This document shows, piece by piece, positions 52,839-61,033 of a stretch of 64,000 nt of DNA. The notes under the pieces were generated by a model. The model saw only the letters and a program-made list of their open reading frames with translations, searched no databases and had not been told where the DNA came from. Numbering within the stretch: the first letter of the stretch is position 1; every line of letters starts with the position of its first letter. Location: contig NZ_VUNG01000004.1 of assembly GCF_009695775.1 (NCBI RefSeq), positions 62,001 through 126,000 on the forward strand, read 5' to 3'. The position numbers were made by a program, and so were the translations under genes. This DNA is from Hallella mizrahii. GTDB taxonomy: Bacteria; Bacteroidota; Bacteroidia; Bacteroidales; Bacteroidaceae.

Positions 52839-53843
52839 ATGCAGACAAAAATGAAAGGAATCAATGAATTTTTCCTGTCAAGAATGGATGGGATGAACGA
52901 AGTGAAATTCAACGCTGAGTGCAGCCCCGACCTACTGATGACCGCACTTGGCTACCCCTGTATCAGGCAGGAGGGTGAAACGAAATATTACAGAGTCATC
53001 AACAGTGCCGGCAAGGTCTACGCCTTTACGGTCAACACAGTTAACAATACGTGGCTTTCCAAGGACAACAAGCGCGGCCGCACAACGGACCTGTTGCGCT
53101 ATATGGACTATCTCCACCTTTCCCCTACCGACAACTGCACAGCTGAGACCTGCCTGCTCAATTCCCTATACAAGGATCTGATGTGTTTTGACTACAGAAT
53201 AACTTGTAGTGACAATCCCATCGATATAAGCCGGTTTGACCGAATCAACCTGACAATCGGTGACAAGGACAGCATCGCCGTTCTCGCCCGTCATGGAATA
53301 TCCATGAAGGCTGCGGAGCTGGCAAAGCTGAGAGAACTTGTTTTGTCTTCGTCGCAGGGAAGCAAGGAACGCCATCTTCTTGCCCTCCCTACAGACAATG
53401 GATGTATGACCGTGTTCGATGGCAAGGAAATACGTCCTTTTTTAAACACCGGTATCTCTATTATCCCAGCCAAGTGCAAGACTCTGTACTACAAGGTGTT
53501 CGAGAATATGATGGACTATCTGGCCTATGTCGAACTGGATTCACGCAGAAGCTGGCAGATGATGGGCATCTCTACGGCAATCATCCTCAATGGAGAGGAT
53601 AATATAGAGGACGTGATAAGTTTCTTCAAGAAGAACAAGGGTGTGGAAGCCATTCAGTGCTACTTCACTGATGACATTCGGGGAAACAACCTCTATAGGT
53701 ATTTGGCTCGTGAAGTCGGGAGACGGTTTATCCGTAATAAGTCGGAGGAGTTCTTCCCATTCCACTCACTAAGCGAGACCGTAAGGACTAAGGTCCCAAC
53801 GATTGTAATTAAGCAGTTAGTCAAATGGAAGAAAACCGCCTGA
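52839..53843 (+). CDS. Primase-like protein (N-terminal zinc-less primase fold)
   Basis: A 334-aa protein. The first 110 residues resemble the substrate-binding part of mobile-element primases (YYRVINSAGKVYAFTVNTVN, then RGRTTDLLRYMDYL), and the C-terminal part has a toprim-like beta layout (TAIILNGEDNIEDVISFFKK, then CYFTDDIRGNNLYRYL). The acidic pair expected of a catalytic toprim is not clear, so catalysis is uncertain. It follows the small excisionase-like gene, as primase genes often do in Bacteroides integrative elements. Confidence 0.65.
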   Translation: MQTKMKGINEFFLSRMDGMNEVKFNAECSPDLLMTALGYPCIRQEGETKYYRVINSAGKVYAFTVNTVNNTWLSKDNKRGRTTDLLRYMDYLHLSPTDNCTAETCLLNSLYKDLMCFDYRITCSDNPIDISRFDRINLTIGDKDSIAVLARHGISMKAAELAKLRELVLSSSQGSKERHLLALPTDNGCMTVFDGKEIRPFLNTGISIIPAKCKTLYYKVFENMMDYLAYVELDSRRSWQMMGISTAIILNGEDNIEDVISFFKKNKGVEAIQCYFTDDIRGNNLYRYLAREVGRRFIRNKSEEFFPFHSLSETVRTKVPTIVIKQLVKWKKTA

Positions 53844-54037
53844 TGATTAACGCCATTGAGTTGTTCATGTTATCATTAGACAATACATAATTTTGGTTAA
53901 TACTTGTGTCTATCGCGCGATTTATTTATTGTCCAAGGACTTGTGAAAGCCCTTGGACATATTGAAATATCTATTGCTGGAGAACAAATACGGAATATTG
54001 CTTTTTGCTATTGACCCCTATTATTGCCCAGTAATTT

Positions 54038-54069
54038 TTTGGGGAATATGAATATTTTCGTTACTTTTG
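54038..54069 (+). promoter_or_regulatory. Promoter of the acidic protein
   Basis: TTTG at 54038-54041 and TACTTTTG at 54062-54069 with 20 bp between, 22 bp before the ATG. An exact consensus match. The 248-bp gap before the gene holds nothing else. Confidence 0.75.
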
Positions 54070-54091
54070 CACCTAAACAAATTTATTCAAT

Positions 54092-54595
54092 ATGATAGAC
54101 TTCAAAGAAATCCATAAAAAGCCGTATCATTTTACATTGGAACGCTTAGATCCTGAGAACGAGAATGTGCCGGAAGCCATCATTCCGGATGATATGAACC
54201 TGCACTTCACAGCCGAAGAAATGCTGATGTTACGCCGTTTCTACAAGGAACGTGGCCGTGATGTCGAATTTGAGGAATTCGAAGGCTTCGATGAAGACTC
54301 CTACGAGGATGACTGTGATATATTGCTTCAATACTTGTATATGTGCACTTCAAAGGAGATGCAGGACTATGCAGCTGCCCATCCTATGACGGACTTGGGC
54401 ATTTATACATACCAGTTGTCTCAGAAACTCCCTTACAACCTTGATGACTACTGGATTTGTCCGCCGGATGAGCTTATCGATAATGTTCTTGACGACAATT
54501 TCATGGACTGGGTAGGAATAATGAATGAGCAGGACTTACAAAACGCCATGTTTGATGCGACTGCGGATATGGACTTACCCAAAGACGATAACTGA
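54092..54595 (+). CDS. Very acidic small protein, candidate DNA mimic
   Basis: A 167-aa protein with 25 Asp and 17 Glu against about 12 Lys/Arg by my count, i.e. roughly one residue in four is acidic, with clusters such as EFEEFEGFDEDSYEDD. Length and charge resemble antirestriction ArdA proteins, but I do not see their conserved motif, so the family is open. It has its own strong promoter and sits in mobile DNA. It is convergent with the broken acetyltransferase gene, 5 bp away. Confidence 0.6.
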   Translation: MIDFKEIHKKPYHFTLERLDPENENVPEAIIPDDMNLHFTAEEMLMLRRFYKERGRDVEFEEFEGFDEDSYEDDCDILLQYLYMCTSKEMQDYAAAHPMTDLGIYTYQLSQKLPYNLDDYWICPPDELIDNVLDDNFMDWVGIMNEQDLQNAMFDATADMDLPKDDN

Positions 54596-54600
54596 CTTTA

Positions 54601-54942
54601 TCAGTCCTTCCTGTCAAGAATATCCTGAAACTGCGGATGCCTCTGGTACCAGACAACGGCGAATGAGCAGACGGGAAGGACGCGGAGTCCCCTGTTGATG
54701 GCCTAGTCGTTGACAGCACTGACAAGCAGACTCCCCACACCCATCCCTTCCTTGTAGGCATACGTGTGGTCAATGCTCAATACATTTCCCTTGAAGGAGA
54801 AATCCAGTCGGCCAACAAGTTCGTCACTATCATAGGCAAGTACCTTGCCGCCAGTATTCGTAGTCTCAATCTTCGTCTCCATATCGGGCACAAAGGTACG
54901 ATATTTCCCCGACATTTCGGAGTTATTGTATTTCATACTCAT
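54601..54942 (-). pseudogene. GNAT (YjdJ-type) acetyltransferase interrupted by an amber codon
   Basis: The frame runs MSMKYNNSEMSGKYR...YKEGMGVGSLLVSAVND, then TAG at 54705-54703, then AINRGLRVLPVCSFAVVWYQ in the same frame to a TGA at 54601. Both halves match one short GNAT protein of the type G-GVG...LV..A, then a Cys-Ser-Phe segment. One base change (for example TGG to TAG) would explain it. No frameshift is needed. It may be a recent pseudogene or a readthrough case. Confidence 0.75.
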
Positions 54943-54959
54943 ATTATTATATATCTGAT

Positions 54960-56190
54960 ATTTCCAATAATTGCGTAGCGCGTCAAGAGCTTGACTTCGT
55001 CCTTGCAGTCATGGACGAAAGAGCGAAGTGAAGCATCCAAGGGCTTGTTCGCAAGGTATGTGGCGGAAGAGCATCGAAGCGCAGCCTTGATGCTACTGTA
55101 GCCACTTGCCTTGCGATACTGTTGGTACTCCCATGCATTGCGTGGCGGATATTCCCAATCATTGCGAAGCACTTCAAAAGCTTGACTTCGCCCTTGCAGT
55201 CCACCGACGAAAGAGCGAAGTGAAGCATTCGAAGGCTTGTACGCAAAGCATGTGGCGGAAGAGGCATCGAAGCGCAGCCTTGATGCTACTGTAGCTACTT
55301 GCCTTGCGATACTGTTGGTACTCCCATGCCTTGCATAGCTTATACTTCCAAGCCTTGCGTAGCGGGTAGTCCAAATCATTGCGAAGCACTTCAAAAGCTT
55401 GACTTCGCCCTTGCAGTCCATGGACTAAAGATCGAAGTGAAGCATTCAAGGGCTTGTGCGCAAGGCGTGTGGCGGAAGGGCATCGAAGTGCAGCCTTGAT
55501 GCCACTGTAGCCACTTGCCTTGCGATACTGTTGGTAGTCTCATGCATTGCGTAGCTTATACTTCCAAGCCTTGCGTAGCGGGTACTCCCAATCATTGCGA
55601 AGCACTTCAAAAGCTTGACTTCGTCCTTGCAGTCATGGACGAAAGAGCGAAGTGAAGCATTCAAAGGCTTGTGCGCAAGGCGTGTGGCGGAAGAACATCG
55701 AAGCGCAGCCTTGATGCTACTGTAGCCACTTGCCTTGCGATACTGTTGGTACTCCTATGCATTGCGTAGTTTATACTCCCATGCATTGCGTAGCGGATAT
55801 TCCCAATCATTGCGCAGCGCATCAAGAGCTTGACTTCGCCCTTACAGTCATGGACGAAAGAGTGAAGTGAAGAATTCCAAGGCTTGTGCGCAAAGCATGT
55901 GGCGGAAGAGCATCGAAGCGCAGCCTTGATGCTACTGTAGCCACTTGCCTTGCGATACTGTTGGTACTCCCATGCATTGCGTAGCTTATACTTCCAAGCC
56001 TTGCGTAGCGGGTACTCCCAATCATTGCGAAGCACTTCAAAAGCTTGGCTTCGCCCTTGCAGTCCATGGACGAAAGAGTGAAGTGAAGCATTCAAGAACT
56101 TGTGCGCAAAGCATGTGGCGGAAGAGTATCGAAGCGCAGCCTTGATGCTACTGTAGCCACTTGCCTTGCGATACTGATAATCAATCTACA
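54960..56190. repeat. Tandem array of about 215-bp repeats, six copies
   Basis: The element CTTGACTTCG.CCTTGCAGTC recurs at about 54990, 55181, 55398, 55614, 55829 and 56044 (spacings 191, 217, 216, 215, 215). Every unit also carries GAAGTGAAGCAT, TGTGGCGGAAGA.CATCGAAG and CTTGCCTTGCGATACTG. Units contain inverted pairs (ACTTCG/CGAAGT; GCATC/GATGC). Open frames on the minus strand switch frame between units because the period is not a multiple of three, so I do not call genes here. It abuts the stop of the next minus-strand gene. Confidence 0.85.
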
Positions 56191-56193
56191 AGG

Positions 56194-57165
56194 CTACGCC
56201 TCACCGAGCTCCGCTCCCATTTGCACTGCCAAAGAACGCGTGAGGCCATTGAGGTTCCAGTTCTTTCCTTCTGCCAGCGTGACTTCCTCGCCGCTGTCAA
56301 ACTTGGCAACGACAGTGTTCCTGCCGAAGTCAAGACGCGCCTGTGTCAGCTCGAAATATCCCGGATGCGGATAGATGACCGGCCGTATCTTCCTCAGAAA
56401 CCTCACCTGCTCATCGGCCAGCTCCCCCATCATCCTCAGGTAGTCGATGAACTGCTGCAGCGACGCGACACTGTCCTCCTCGAACGCCGTCGAGAGAATG
56501 TCGAACTCCCCGAAGTCCCGGATCTGAATGCTGTACCCACTCTGACGCAGTACATCCAGTCCGTAGCCGTTGATGAACATCCAACTCACCGGTCCTGTCG
56601 TAGCCTCCACGTGTCCCGTCTGCCAACCAAAGACCTCGAAGAGCCGGTCGGCATCCTGCCCGATGGCCGCCCAGCGCTTGGCATTCGGCTTGCCACACGG
56701 GAAGATGACGATATGCACGTCCTCCTCGCGCTGCGTCGCCTTGAGCAGAATGTCCACCAGCTCCCGGTTCCACTGTTCCGTCTCCGTCCACTTTTCCGGG
56801 TTGAAGCCCAGCTTCCATCTGATGAAGACAGACAAGATCTTGTCGTTGGCACCCTCGGCATAGTCGTCGAGAATGCCCAGTAGGTTACCTTTTTGTGGAA
56901 TCCCCTCCACATCCGTGAACGACAGTCCATAGTCTTTCAGCAGCTTGCGCCACTGCTTGAACTCCTCCACGCTCGTTACCGACAGCAGCGTCTGATAAGC
57001 TTTCATGAGCTCCTTGTCATCGAACAGCTGCTTGTTTGCGGCATAGAAGTCCAGAATGTCGAGGTACTGCTTTCTGAGCAGATTCACCCAAGTCATGTTC
57101 AATGTTTCCATAGTAGTGTTTGGTGTTAGATGGTTTGTATCACAGTTGAATTGTTCCTTGTTCAT
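56194..57165 (-). CDS. Hypothetical ICE protein
   Basis: A 323-aa soluble protein without a recognised motif. It is acidic, mostly helical in the first half and mixed in the second. The ATG at 57165 overlaps the stop of the lipoprotein gene (ATGA), which supports this start over an internal Met at 57111. It lies in the GC-rich back-end operon of the ICE. The stop codon is directly at the border of the tandem repeat array. Confidence 0.65.
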   Translation of the reverse strand: MNKEQFNCDTNHLTPNTTMETLNMTWVNLLRKQYLDILDFYAANKQLFDDKELMKAYQTLLSVTSVEEFKQWRKLLKDYGLSFTDVEGIPQKGNLLGILDDYAEGANDKILSVFIRWKLGFNPEKWTETEQWNRELVDILLKATQREEDVHIVIFPCGKPNAKRWAAIGQDADRLFEVFGWQTGHVEATTGPVSWMFINGYGLDVLRQSGYSIQIRDFGEFDILSTAFEEDSVASLQQFIDYLRMMGELADEQVRFLRKIRPVIYPHPGYFELTQARLDFGRNTVVAKFDSGEEVTLAEGKNWNLNGLTRSLAVQMGAELGEA

Positions 57166-57659
57166 GGTATCGGCAGTTCAAAGGCTTTGTACACCTGCTT
57201 GCCCTCCTTGTCGATGAAGCACCACCGCTCTGAGCGGTACGGCAGTCCGGCGGCATCGACACAGGCATAGTCGATCTTCACCTTCCATCCGCTGAACTCC
57301 CCATTCCTGTCGCCTTTCATGATGAGCGAGCGGATTTCCGCCATGCTCCGCATCTGCCTTTCGGCAAGACTGACGACATAGTGGTCGGACGGGTTGAAGC
57401 GGTTCATGTTGTCCGTCCGCTTCATGATCGTGTCCGTCACCACCTGCATCGTCCTGAGCATCCCCTTCACCTCATCTTTTGTGAAGTAGCCCGTTCCGAA
57501 TGCCGAGTCCGGCTCCGACACCGCCAGCACACGCAGCTGCTTGGGATAGTCCACACTGAGCTCCAGGTTCTCCTTTGCCAGCCGCTTCATCTTCTCACCC
57601 GAGTTGCCGCACGACACCATCAGTGCGGCACCCATCATTAGTAATAATGACTTCTCCAT
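57162..57659 (-). CDS. Lipoprotein of the ICE back end
   Basis: A 165-aa protein with a lipoprotein signal peptide: hydrophobic stretch, then lipobox MVSC with the Cys at residue 17. The mature domain is soluble, with no motif that I recognise. It is translationally coupled to the gene at 56194 by an ATGA overlap and lies 12 bp after the HU-like gene. Probably anchored in the outer membrane or periplasm. Confidence 0.75.
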   Translation of the reverse strand: MEKSLLLMMGAALMVSCGNSGEKMKRLAKENLELSVDYPKQLRVLAVSEPDSAFGTGYFTKDEVKGMLRTMQVVTDTIMKRTDNMNRFNPSDHYVVSLAERQMRSMAEIRSLIMKGDRNGEFSGWKVKIDYACVDAAGLPYRSERWCFIDKEGKQVYKAFELPIP

Positions 57660-57671
57660 CTTCCAAAGGCT

Positions 57672-57965
57672 TTATCGTCCGTACTTCAATGTGTAGTTGA
57701 TCACGTTACCGAAGGCCTTGAATTTCACCTTCTTCATCGGCGGCGCAACGAACTTCTCCCCCGTCTGCGGATTGCGGCATATACGCTCACCGCGCCGGTA
57801 GATGTAGAACTTCCCGAAGTCCGGGATGATGACCTCCCCGTCCTCACGGAGGATGTCCGACACCGCGCAGAGGAAGGCATCCACCGCCTTCTCCACGTCC
57901 TTGACAGAAAGCCCCGACTCAAAAGCCGCCTTTCTCAACAGTTTCTTCTTGTTCACAGTACTCAT
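57672..57965 (-). CDS. HU-family DNA-binding protein
   Basis: A 97-aa histone-like protein. HU/IHF features are present: helical N-terminus (LRKAAFESGLSVKDVEKAVD), the strand VIIPDFGKFYI and the arm region RRGERICRNPQTGEK. The frame is open to 58016, but the ATG at 57965 matches the family length. Such proteins bend DNA and often assist transfer or recombination of ICEs. Confidence 0.87.
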   Translation of the reverse strand: MSTVNKKKLLRKAAFESGLSVKDVEKAVDAFLCAVSDILREDGEVIIPDFGKFYIYRRGERICRNPQTGEKFVAPPMKKVKFKAFGNVINYTLKYGR

Positions 57966-58043
57966 AGTTAATGGTTTGAATGGTTGATAATCAATAGAAT
58001 AGTAAAAAATAGACAACGTTTAGTTTAACTTGTTATGGTATGC

Positions 58044-58754
58044 TCACTTGTTATAATCCGCCACGATCCGTTTCCGGTCATCCGACAGCCGCAGGTACGC
58101 CTTCGACAGCGATCCCTTGTCGTCAATTAGCATCACCTCATTCTTGGTGACACCATACTCCAGCAGCTCCTTCAGCTCATCGAGCGTCACCTCATGCCCA
58201 CGTATATGCCGCCATAAAGTAAGGTGGTACGGCTCCCCGAGCTTCTCATGACAGGAACAGTTGAACGCCAGCGGACTCACCAGCACGTCCTCGCCACAGA
58301 CAGGACACTTGCCCACCACCGAGGATAGCGACATGCCATAGACCTCACTCTCCACCAGCACGGCCGAGAAGATCCGTCCCTGTGAGTTGAAACATCCGTC
58401 GAGCACCGTCGGATGCCCGTCGAGGAACGCCTCAATCTCATGCGGCAGGATGAAGCGGTGCGAGAGGATACCGTTGCAGTGCCATTTGCAAGCATCACCT
58501 TTGTCAAAGTAATGCTCACAGAAGTACCCCTTTGAGGTAATCTTGATACGCCCTCCACAGTGCGGACAGCGGTGCTCCAGATACTTGCCCTCCGGCACCA
58601 CCGCCAGCTTGTCACTTTCCACCTCAATATGAGCGAGGTACTGTTTCCCCTTCTTGTCCTTGAATGTCAGCACACGGCTTCTGCCCGTGTTCTCCAGTTC
58701 CTTGTTGACAGCGTCCGTGATCTGTACGCCACGGATAGATTTCTTGATTTCCAT
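58044..58754 (-). CDS. Topoisomerase C-terminal-type zinc protein
   Basis: A 236-aa protein with two Cys-rich modules: residues about 63-95 (RCPHCGGRIKITSKGYFCEH, then CKWHC) and 148-170 (KCPVCGEDVL, then NCSCHEK). They resemble the zinc-binding C-terminal repeats of type IA topoisomerases without the catalytic part. It belongs to the minus-strand ICE operon. It probably binds single-stranded DNA, an inference from the domain type. Confidence 0.68.
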   Translation of the reverse strand: MEIKKSIRGVQITDAVNKELENTGRSRVLTFKDKKGKQYLAHIEVESDKLAVVPEGKYLEHRCPHCGGRIKITSKGYFCEHYFDKGDACKWHCNGILSHRFILPHEIEAFLDGHPTVLDGCFNSQGRIFSAVLVESEVYGMSLSSVVGKCPVCGEDVLVSPLAFNCSCHEKLGEPYHLTLWRHIRGHEVTLDELKELLEYGVTKNEVMLIDDKGSLSKAYLRLSDDRKRIVADYNK

Positions 58755-58900
58755 AGTTGATAAAGTTAATGGTTGATGGTTATTAATGATTAGTAGTTAT
58801 TGATTAATGAAAGTTTATTAGTAGTTGACATACAACTGTTTATATTAAAATCATAAAGTTTTCTTGCGGTTTAAAGTGACCACTTCTGACGATACATAGC

Positions 58901-59611
58901 CTATAGATATTTCCAATCCATTATGAGTCCGTCCACGATCGCCTTGCCCGACATCACCGTCGCCCATCCGTCCGGGTCGAGTCCGAACCACAGGTCATTC
59001 CACGAGAGCGTCCGGATCTGCCAGGCCAGCAGCCACAAGTCCGTGTTGATGCTCTCCAGCCGCGTGACAATCTCATTGGCCACATAGTACCGCTCCGCCG
59101 AGTTCAGCAAGTTGACCTTGTGTTTCTCCGTCTTGCCGTCCGCATTGGTAACGTTGTACGACCCACTTGTCACTAGCTGCTTCATGAACGGATAGAGCGA
59201 GAGCATCTGTGCCGAGGCATCCACAAGCTCTTCCGAGACCATCACGGCAATGGCAGTACCCTTCAGATTGCCCGGCAACGACTTGCGGAGCAACGCCATA
59301 TTTTGGGGTATCTCCATACTCACGAGTTCCGCGGCACGCTTGATCTGATAGATATTCTGCATGGCACCCTGCGCGTTCTGCAGATAGCCCAACATCTTAT
59401 CCTCCAAATGGTGCATCCGCTCCATGGCCAGCGTGACCCCGGCTTCCGTTGCGATGATCGCCTCCTGCGTCTTCTCGCGCTTCTTGAAGAGCTTCTTCAG
59501 CATTTCCGTCTGTGTGGTCACCGCCCCTGTCAGGAGCGGGTCTGTCTGCTGTGCGAAGCCGCAGACGGAACAGGACATGGCCAGCAACAGACAAAAGAAT
59601 TTTCTTTTCAT
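58901..59611 (-). CDS. TraI-like secreted protein, second copy
   Basis: A 236-aa exported protein. The frame is open to 59710, but the ATG at 59611 starts a signal peptide (KFFCLLLAMSCSVCGFAQQ). The mature part is helical, and the C-terminus (FGLDPDGWATV, then VDGLIMDWKYL) parallels the TraI-like protein at 3069-3860. Probably another periplasmic component of the transfer machinery located away from the main operon. Confidence 0.7.
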   Translation of the reverse strand: MKRKFFCLLLAMSCSVCGFAQQTDPLLTGAVTTQTEMLKKLFKKREKTQEAIIATEAGVTLAMERMHHLEDKMLGYLQNAQGAMQNIYQIKRAAELVSMEIPQNMALLRKSLPGNLKGTAIAVMVSEELVDASAQMLSLYPFMKQLVTSGSYNVTNADGKTEKHKVNLLNSAERYYVANEIVTRLESINTDLWLLAWQIRTLSWNDLWFGLDPDGWATVMSGKAIVDGLIMDWKYL

Positions 59612-59728
59612 GGTTCTCCGGTTGTTATGGCCACGTACATCACTGACGGTACGGACTTGAAAAGTCGGTGCCGGAAGTGACGCGCCGTGACCTCGTTCAT
59701 ACTTTCCCATATACAGAGATACTGGAAT

Positions 59729-60955
59729 TTACATCTTAAATCCGCTCTTGCACTCGTTGCGCTCCCTGAGCTCCGTCCTTATCCTCGCGAGATTTTCGTC
59801 CCGTTGGAACTTCGTCTTGAGCTGCAGGGCTTCCAAAGGCATGTCGCGTACAACATCGTTCCAGTCCTTGTAGTTCACCGGCGGCTTCATCACCTCTATG
59901 CGGTCAGAGAGCTTGACAAACTTCCCCAGTTCCTCAACAGAAGCCTTTCCCACCGGCATGTCAAAGGACTTCCCGTCCATCTCCAGCCTGAGGTTGTCCC
60001 CCATCTGAAAGACGCTGAGTCGCTTCCCGTCGAGCAGCGCCGCCATACGCATGCCATAGATCCGCCCCGGAAGGTCATTGTCAAAACAGTCCACCGCCTT
60101 GGCCATGCAGAAGTGCTTCATCAGTCCCGACACCTGTCCGTTGGACAGCGCGCCGCCCACAGAAACGAATGCCGAGTGTGGAAGGTCCATCTTCGCCCGG
60201 TTCGCCTGATAGAACGACATGGCATCGTAAGCCGACTCACAGAAATAGACATGCCTGACCATCTGCGGATTGTTCAGTGCCGAGTGTATGCCCGCCGTCC
60301 ACATCGCCGTCGTCGAGTTCGTCCCTGCCGCCTTGCCCTTGAATCCACGGTCGCCCCGCAGCTCATAGCCTGCCAAGTCCGCATTGAAGTCCGGCTCGCG
60401 GTAAGGAAATCCTATCATCGGCAGACCGTTCCTGTTCTTCTGGTCCGTTACTATGGCGATATGCCGCTCAAAGAGCGATACAGTCTCACGGCTGATTCCC
60501 CTGTCCTCAAAGATCCCCATGGCATAGTCCATGTTCCTTGCCAGCGGCTGAGCCGTGTAACGTTTAGGATTGAACACCGGGTTCAGACTCCCCAGCCCAC
60601 CACTATACCCACGGTCGTGATTGTCCACTACCGGCATGTTGGCAAAGTCCGCCAGCACCTTGCCGATGACCTCCCACTGGTTGCGTCCGAACTTGTTGAA
60701 GCGACCAAGGTTCTCACCGATGAAATCCACCACGTCGCCCCGCTTGCCCGAATTGCGGTGGAAGTACCGCTGCCGGTCCTTCTCCTGCGGATGCGAGATG
60801 ATGATGGTGTCGAGCTTCTCACCCCTTCCGTCGGGCAGGATCAGTTCGATGTAACGTCCCACACCCGCCTGTCTGTTGAGCTTGTATCCGAGCGAGAAGG
60901 CAACATCGTCGATGCCTACCCTCGGCTTCATTTCCTGAAAAGATACGTAAGACAT
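59729..60955 (-). CDS. Toprim-domain DNA primase of the ICE
   Basis: A 408-aa protein. N-terminal region of the mobile-element primase type (VAFSLGYKLNRQAGVGRYIE, then RQRYFHRNSGKRGDVVDFI), and a C-terminal toprim domain at about 230-320 with acidic residues in HVYFCESAYDAMS and AVDCFDNDLPGR. It would prime synthesis of the second strand after conjugation. The gene is in the conserved back-end order next to ArdC. Confidence 0.82.
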   Translation of the reverse strand: MSYVSFQEMKPRVGIDDVAFSLGYKLNRQAGVGRYIELILPDGRGEKLDTIIISHPQEKDRQRYFHRNSGKRGDVVDFIGENLGRFNKFGRNQWEVIGKVLADFANMPVVDNHDRGYSGGLGSLNPVFNPKRYTAQPLARNMDYAMGIFEDRGISRETVSLFERHIAIVTDQKNRNGLPMIGFPYREPDFNADLAGYELRGDRGFKGKAAGTNSTTAMWTAGIHSALNNPQMVRHVYFCESAYDAMSFYQANRAKMDLPHSAFVSVGGALSNGQVSGLMKHFCMAKAVDCFDNDLPGRIYGMRMAALLDGKRLSVFQMGDNLRLEMDGKSFDMPVGKASVEELGKFVKLSDRIEVMKPPVNYKDWNDVVRDMPLEALQLKTKFQRDENLARIRTELRERNECKSGFKM

Positions 60956-61033
60956 AGGCTTGTAGTTTTATGTTTGTTATAGGTTTGATAGTTAAGCAGC
61001 CCACAAATAAAGTTTAATGTGAGTATACAACAT

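Noticed and set aside
54939..56095. Several minus-strand ORFs of 60-160 codons in the 215-bp repeats
   Set aside because: They are the same repeat read in shifting frames (period 215-217 bp), start and stop at arbitrary repeat positions, and have no promoter; coding is not supported.
59687..60982. 431-codon plus-strand frame opposite the primase gene
   Set aside because: Rich in His/Arg/Val with no recognisable fold; the opposite frame encodes the toprim primase in conserved ICE order.
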